Part shown: one piece after another, positions 61,351-64,000 of the stretch
Numbering within the stretch: the first letter of the stretch is position 1
How the letters are laid out: each line of letters starts with the position of its first letter
Origin: Emticicia aquatica
GTDB taxonomy: Bacteria; Bacteroidota; Bacteroidia; Cytophagales; Spirosomataceae
Direction: 5' to 3'
Length of the DNA: 64,000 nt
NCBI RefSeq assembly: GCF_923079645.1
Contig: NZ_CAKLPY010000001.1
Span: 682,001-746,000, forward strand
Translations under genes and position numbers: made by a program
Notes under the pieces: generated by a model
What the model saw: only the letters and a program-made list of their open reading frames with translations
Databases searched by the model: none
What the model was told of the DNA's origin: nothing

Positions 61351-61941
61351 CTATTTCCTAGATAGAATTTTCTGCATATATTTTCCCAGAATATCAAATT
61401 CCAAATTAATAATGCTACCAACTTTTAATTGATGAAAATTAGTATGTTCCCAAGTGTAAGGAATGATAGCCACACTAAATCCGTTATCTTTTGAGTTAAC
61501 AACCGTCAAACTTACACCATTGATACAAATCGAACCCTTTTCAACGGTAATATTATTGTTTGAACCATCGTATTCAAATGAAATTAACCAACTTCCATTT
61601 TGGTCTTCAATAGCAGTGCAAATGCCTGTTTGGTCAACATGTCCCTGCACAATATGACCATCAAAACGTCCATTTGCCGGCATACAACGCTCCAAGTTTA
61701 CTTTATCACCAATATTAAGTTTGCCCAAATTGGTCTTTTTCAATGTTTCATCAATAGCAGTTACGCTATATTGATTGGGAGTTGAATTCTGCACAACTGT
61801 TAAACAAACGCCATTATGAGACACACTTTGGTCAATTTTTAACTCGTTTGCAATTGCCGATTCAAATGTAAAAGTTAGATTTGTGCCTTCTGCTTTAATT
61901 TCCACTACTTGGGCCAATGCCTCTACGATTCCAGTAAACAT
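61351..61941 (-). CDS. ribE: Riboflavin synthase alpha chain
   Basis: 196 aa built from two lumazine-binding repeats: MFTGIVEALAQVVEI ... SVSHNGVCLTVVQ and MFTG-like second half DGHIVQGHVDQTGICTA ... EKGSICINGVSLTVVNSKDNGF. It dismutates two 6,7-dimethyl-8-ribityllumazine into riboflavin. Homotrimer in bacteria. No FMN riboswitch was found upstream on the minus strand. Confidence 0.97.
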   Translation of the reverse strand: MFTGIVEALAQVVEIKAEGTNLTFTFESAIANELKIDQSVSHNGVCLTVVQNSTPNQYSVTAIDETLKKTNLGKLNIGDKVNLERCMPANGRFDGHIVQGHVDQTGICTAIEDQNGSWLISFEYDGSNNNITVEKGSICINGVSLTVVNSKDNGFSVAIIPYTWEHTNFHQLKVGSIINLEFDILGKYMQKILSRK

Positions 61942-62080
61942 ATTTTTTATTTTTTAAAGGTGCGAATAACGGAAATTCTTTGGAGAAAAGAATAGTTTTT
62001 GTGTATTTTTACTAAATAGTATTGATTTCAACTTTGTTTACAAGTTTTGATAAATCTGTCAAAACATTATTTATTGAGAG

Positions 62081-62674
62081 ATGTTTAAAAACAAAATTTT
62101 CTTGTTAGTAATGATTCTAGGCATCATCGGAATCATGTTTTATTCATTGAGTGGTTCGGAAAGTTATGCAGAAACTGTTCAGAAACAAAGAGATGTTTTC
62201 TTGCACAATTTGATGGATGAAAAGGATTCGCCAATTGCTTCTTTAAAAGATTTTTCGGGAATAAAATATTTTGATGCCGATACAAAGTTTATTGTGAATG
62301 CCGATTTTCAAGCAATTAATTCGTCCGAGCAAGGCATGATTTTGATGACTGATAGTACACAAAGTGAAATCAAGAAAGCTGGGAAAGCTATTTTTTCGAT
62401 AAATGGAAAAACTTTTACTGTGAGCCTTTTCGATGAAGGAGAGAAGTTTTTGTTGCCATTTCGAGATTTAACAAGTGGAAAAGAAACTTATGGCGGTGGA
62501 CGATTCATTAATATTCCGAAGGATAAATTAATCGATAATACGATAGAAATTGATTTTAATAGTGCTCATAATTTTTATTGTGCATATAATGAGAGTTATA
62601 TCTGTCCAATTCCACCAAAAGAAAATTTTATTGATGCCGAAATTAATGCTGGAGAAAAGAGGTATAAAGAGTAG
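62081..62674 (+). CDS. DUF1684 protein
   Basis: 197 aa. One N-terminal transmembrane helix or signal anchor (KIFLLVMILGIIGIMFYSL). The DUF1684 pattern is visible: DVFLHNLMDEKDSPIASLKDFSGIKYFDADTKFIVNADFQ, then FLLPFRDLTSGKETYGGGRFINIP and the Asn/Tyr/Cys-rich end NSAHNFYCAYNESYICPIPPKENFI. Function is unknown; the family often resembles a heme- or peptide-binding beta fold. Start ATG 62081. Confidence 0.9.
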   Translation: MFKNKIFLLVMILGIIGIMFYSLSGSESYAETVQKQRDVFLHNLMDEKDSPIASLKDFSGIKYFDADTKFIVNADFQAINSSEQGMILMTDSTQSEIKKAGKAIFSINGKTFTVSLFDEGEKFLLPFRDLTSGKETYGGGRFINIPKDKLIDNTIEIDFNSAHNFYCAYNESYICPIPPKENFIDAEINAGEKRYKE

Positions 62675-62812
62675 TTTTTATTAGAAGATGTTTTTATGGT
62701 AAATTCAATAAGACTTTTATTGTCTTAATTTCTCAGTTTATCCGCTGTCAAATCGATTTCATCAATTTTTATCACAAAAATAAATTTCATCAAACCAAAA
62801 CCTTAGAAATCA

Positions 62813-64000
62813 ATGCAAAAACACTTCATTAAAATTTTAATTTTATTAACATTCAGTTCATTTGCTTTCTCACAGGAACTAAAAACGATTGAAGCCTACA
62901 CGGCTGGAATGGAAAAAAAAGAAGGCTTTCTAAATTTCTATTGGAATGCCAAAGAAGGAAAGATTTGGCTAGAAATTGACAAATTCGATACTGAACTTTT
63001 GTATTATCCATCGTTGGCACAGGGTGTTGGTTCAAATGATATTGGTTTAGACCGTGGTCGTTTGGGTCAGGAACACGTAGTGAAATTTCAACGCTTGGGC
63101 AATAAAATATTGATGATTGAACCGAATTATGCTTATCGAGCCATTTCAAATGACCCTTTAGAAAAACGTGCGGTGGACGAATCCTTTGCAAAGTCTGTTC
63201 ATTTTGGTTTTGAAATTAAAGCTGAAAGTAATGGCAAAGTTTTGGTTGATTTAACGCCTTTTTTGTTGCAAGATGCTGTTGGGGCAGTGCAAGATATTGC
63301 CCGAACGAAGCAAGGAAATTATCGTTTTGATGTTTCTCGAAGTGCAGTTTATTTACCGCATTCAAAAAGTTTTCCAAAAAATACTGAGTTTGAAACCATC
63401 ATTACTTTGACAGGTGAAAATGCTGGACAATATTTACGTGAAGTTGTGCCAACGCCTTCGATCGTGACGATGCACCAGCATCATTCTTTTGTAGAATTAC
63501 CTGATTTGTCAAAAAATGAATTTAAAGCAAGAGAATTTGACCCACGAATTGGCTACGGAGGTATCGAATATTTTGATTATGCAACTCCAATCAGTGAGCC
63601 AATTATGAAGCGTTACATTTCTCGCCACCGTTTGAAGAAAAAAGACCCAACTTCGATGGTGAGTGAAGCAGTTCAACCCATTGTTTATTATATGGACCCT
63701 GGTGCACCCGAACCCATTCGTTCGGCTTTGATGGAAGGGGCTTCTTGGTGGAATCAAGCCTATGAAGCGGCTGGATATAAAGATGCTTTTCAGGTGAAAT
63801 TACTCCCTGTGGATGCAGACCCAATGGATATTCGTTATAATCTCATTCAATGGGTGCATAGAAGTACTCGTGGCTGGTCGTATGGTGCGAGTATTATTGA
63901 CCCACGCACAGGTGAAATCTTGAAAGGAAAAGTAACATTAGGCTCATTACGGGTGCGTCAAGATTTTTTAATTGCTCAAGGTTTTCTTGGAGATTATGAA
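62813..64000 (+). CDS. Zinc-dependent metalloprotease-like protein (DUF5117/DUF4953), 3' end outside the window
   Basis: 396 codons visible, open to the end of the window, so the protein is truncated here. Signal peptide MQKHFIKILILLTFSSFAFSQ. The DUF5117 domain is seen as FDTELLYYPSLAQGVGSNDIGLDRGRLGQEHVVKFQRLGNKILMIEPNYAYRA. Later YYMDPGAPEPIRSALMEGASWWNQAYEAAGY is typical of the segment before the zinc-binding HExxH region, which would lie beyond the window end. Secreted and of unknown substrate. Confidence 0.9.
   Translation, partial: MQKHFIKILILLTFSSFAFSQELKTIEAYTAGMEKKEGFLNFYWNAKEGKIWLEIDKFDTELLYYPSLAQGVGSNDIGLDRGRLGQEHVVKFQRLGNKILMIEPNYAYRAISNDPLEKRAVDESFAKSVHFGFEIKAESNGKVLVDLTPFLLQDAVGAVQDIARTKQGNYRFDVSRSAVYLPHSKSFPKNTEFETIITLTGENAGQYLREVVPTPSIVTMHQHHSFVELPDLSKNEFKAREFDPRIGYGGIEYFDYATPISEPIMKRYISRHRLKKKDPTSMVSEAVQPIVYYMDPGAPEPIRSALMEGASWWNQAYEAAGYKDAFQVKLLPVDADPMDIRYNLIQWVHRSTRGWSYGASIIDPRTGEILKGKVTLGSLRVRQDFLIAQGFLGDYE

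Noticed and set aside
61942-62080. FMN riboswitch upstream of ribE
   Set aside because: The RFN core sequence was not found and the spacer is short and A/T-rich.
1-64000. tRNA genes, insertion sequences, prophage
   Set aside because: No cloverleaf with a TTCGA arm was recognised in the intergenic regions, and no transposase, integrase or phage gene was found; reading by eye could miss a divergent tRNA.

Overview
The window is AT-rich DNA from the phylum Bacteroidota, most likely the Cytophagales (an Emticicia/Arcicella-like lineage). That placement is an inference. It rests on the TAnnTTTG promoter boxes, the weak Shine-Dalgarno sites, the T9SS sorting domain, TonB receptor/DUF4249 and LytTR/7TM-DISM signalling genes, and a Bacteroidota-type ribosomal cluster. 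No rRNA, tRNA, CRISPR array, insertion sequence or prophage was seen.

Layout. 1-949 is the 3' part of an SGNH/GDSL hydrolase gene. 967-7546 (minus) is a complete six-gene ebo cluster (eboA to eboF: EboA protein, TatD-like hydrolase, UbiA-like prenyltransferase, dehydroquinate-synthase-like cyclase, TIM-barrel protein, alkaline-phosphatase-superfamily protein), preceded by mnmE. 9118-11835 encodes a large membrane-anchored protein. 11859-12295 has no gene but holds two good promoters and a strongly structured stretch that could be a small RNA or an attenuating leader. 12296-29332 is the ribosomal S10/spc/alpha supercluster from rplC to rplQ, with secY, map, infA, rpmJ and rpoA. rpsJ is not at its head. 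Several proteins carry unusual tails (S3 RGG-like, L15 with a helix-hairpin-helix module, L17 acidic).

29452-34397 encodes a secreted T9SS cargo with Ig-like repeats, a lipoprotein, an ECF sigma factor and a probable anti-sigma/barrel protein. 34459-37044 is an outer-membrane receptor. 37340-38641 holds two DUF2975 paralogues with a small XRE regulator. nadE follows. 41037-45389 (minus) is a compact operon of five exported proteins (one OmpA-type), facing a TPR histidine kinase and LuxR-type response regulator at 45526-48162. rplI-rpsR-rpsF, an orphan HsdR_N-like nuclease-fold protein and AMP nucleosidase come next. 51026-54549 is a TonB receptor plus DUF4249 lipoprotein. 54546-59715 holds an orphan LytTR protein, two tandem 7TM-DISM histidine kinases and a LytTR response regulator. 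gltA, ribE, a DUF1684 protein and the 5' part of a zinc metalloprotease gene end the window.

Two signals are not ordinary gene content. First, many spacers are built from tandem 7-bp units: each spacer has its own consensus but the period is the same, which recalls the heptameric STRR repeats of cyanobacteria. Second, the ribosomal supercluster is interrupted by terminator-like hairpins (after rpsH, rpsD and rpoA) and by structured leaders, which suggests internal attenuation or several transcription units.
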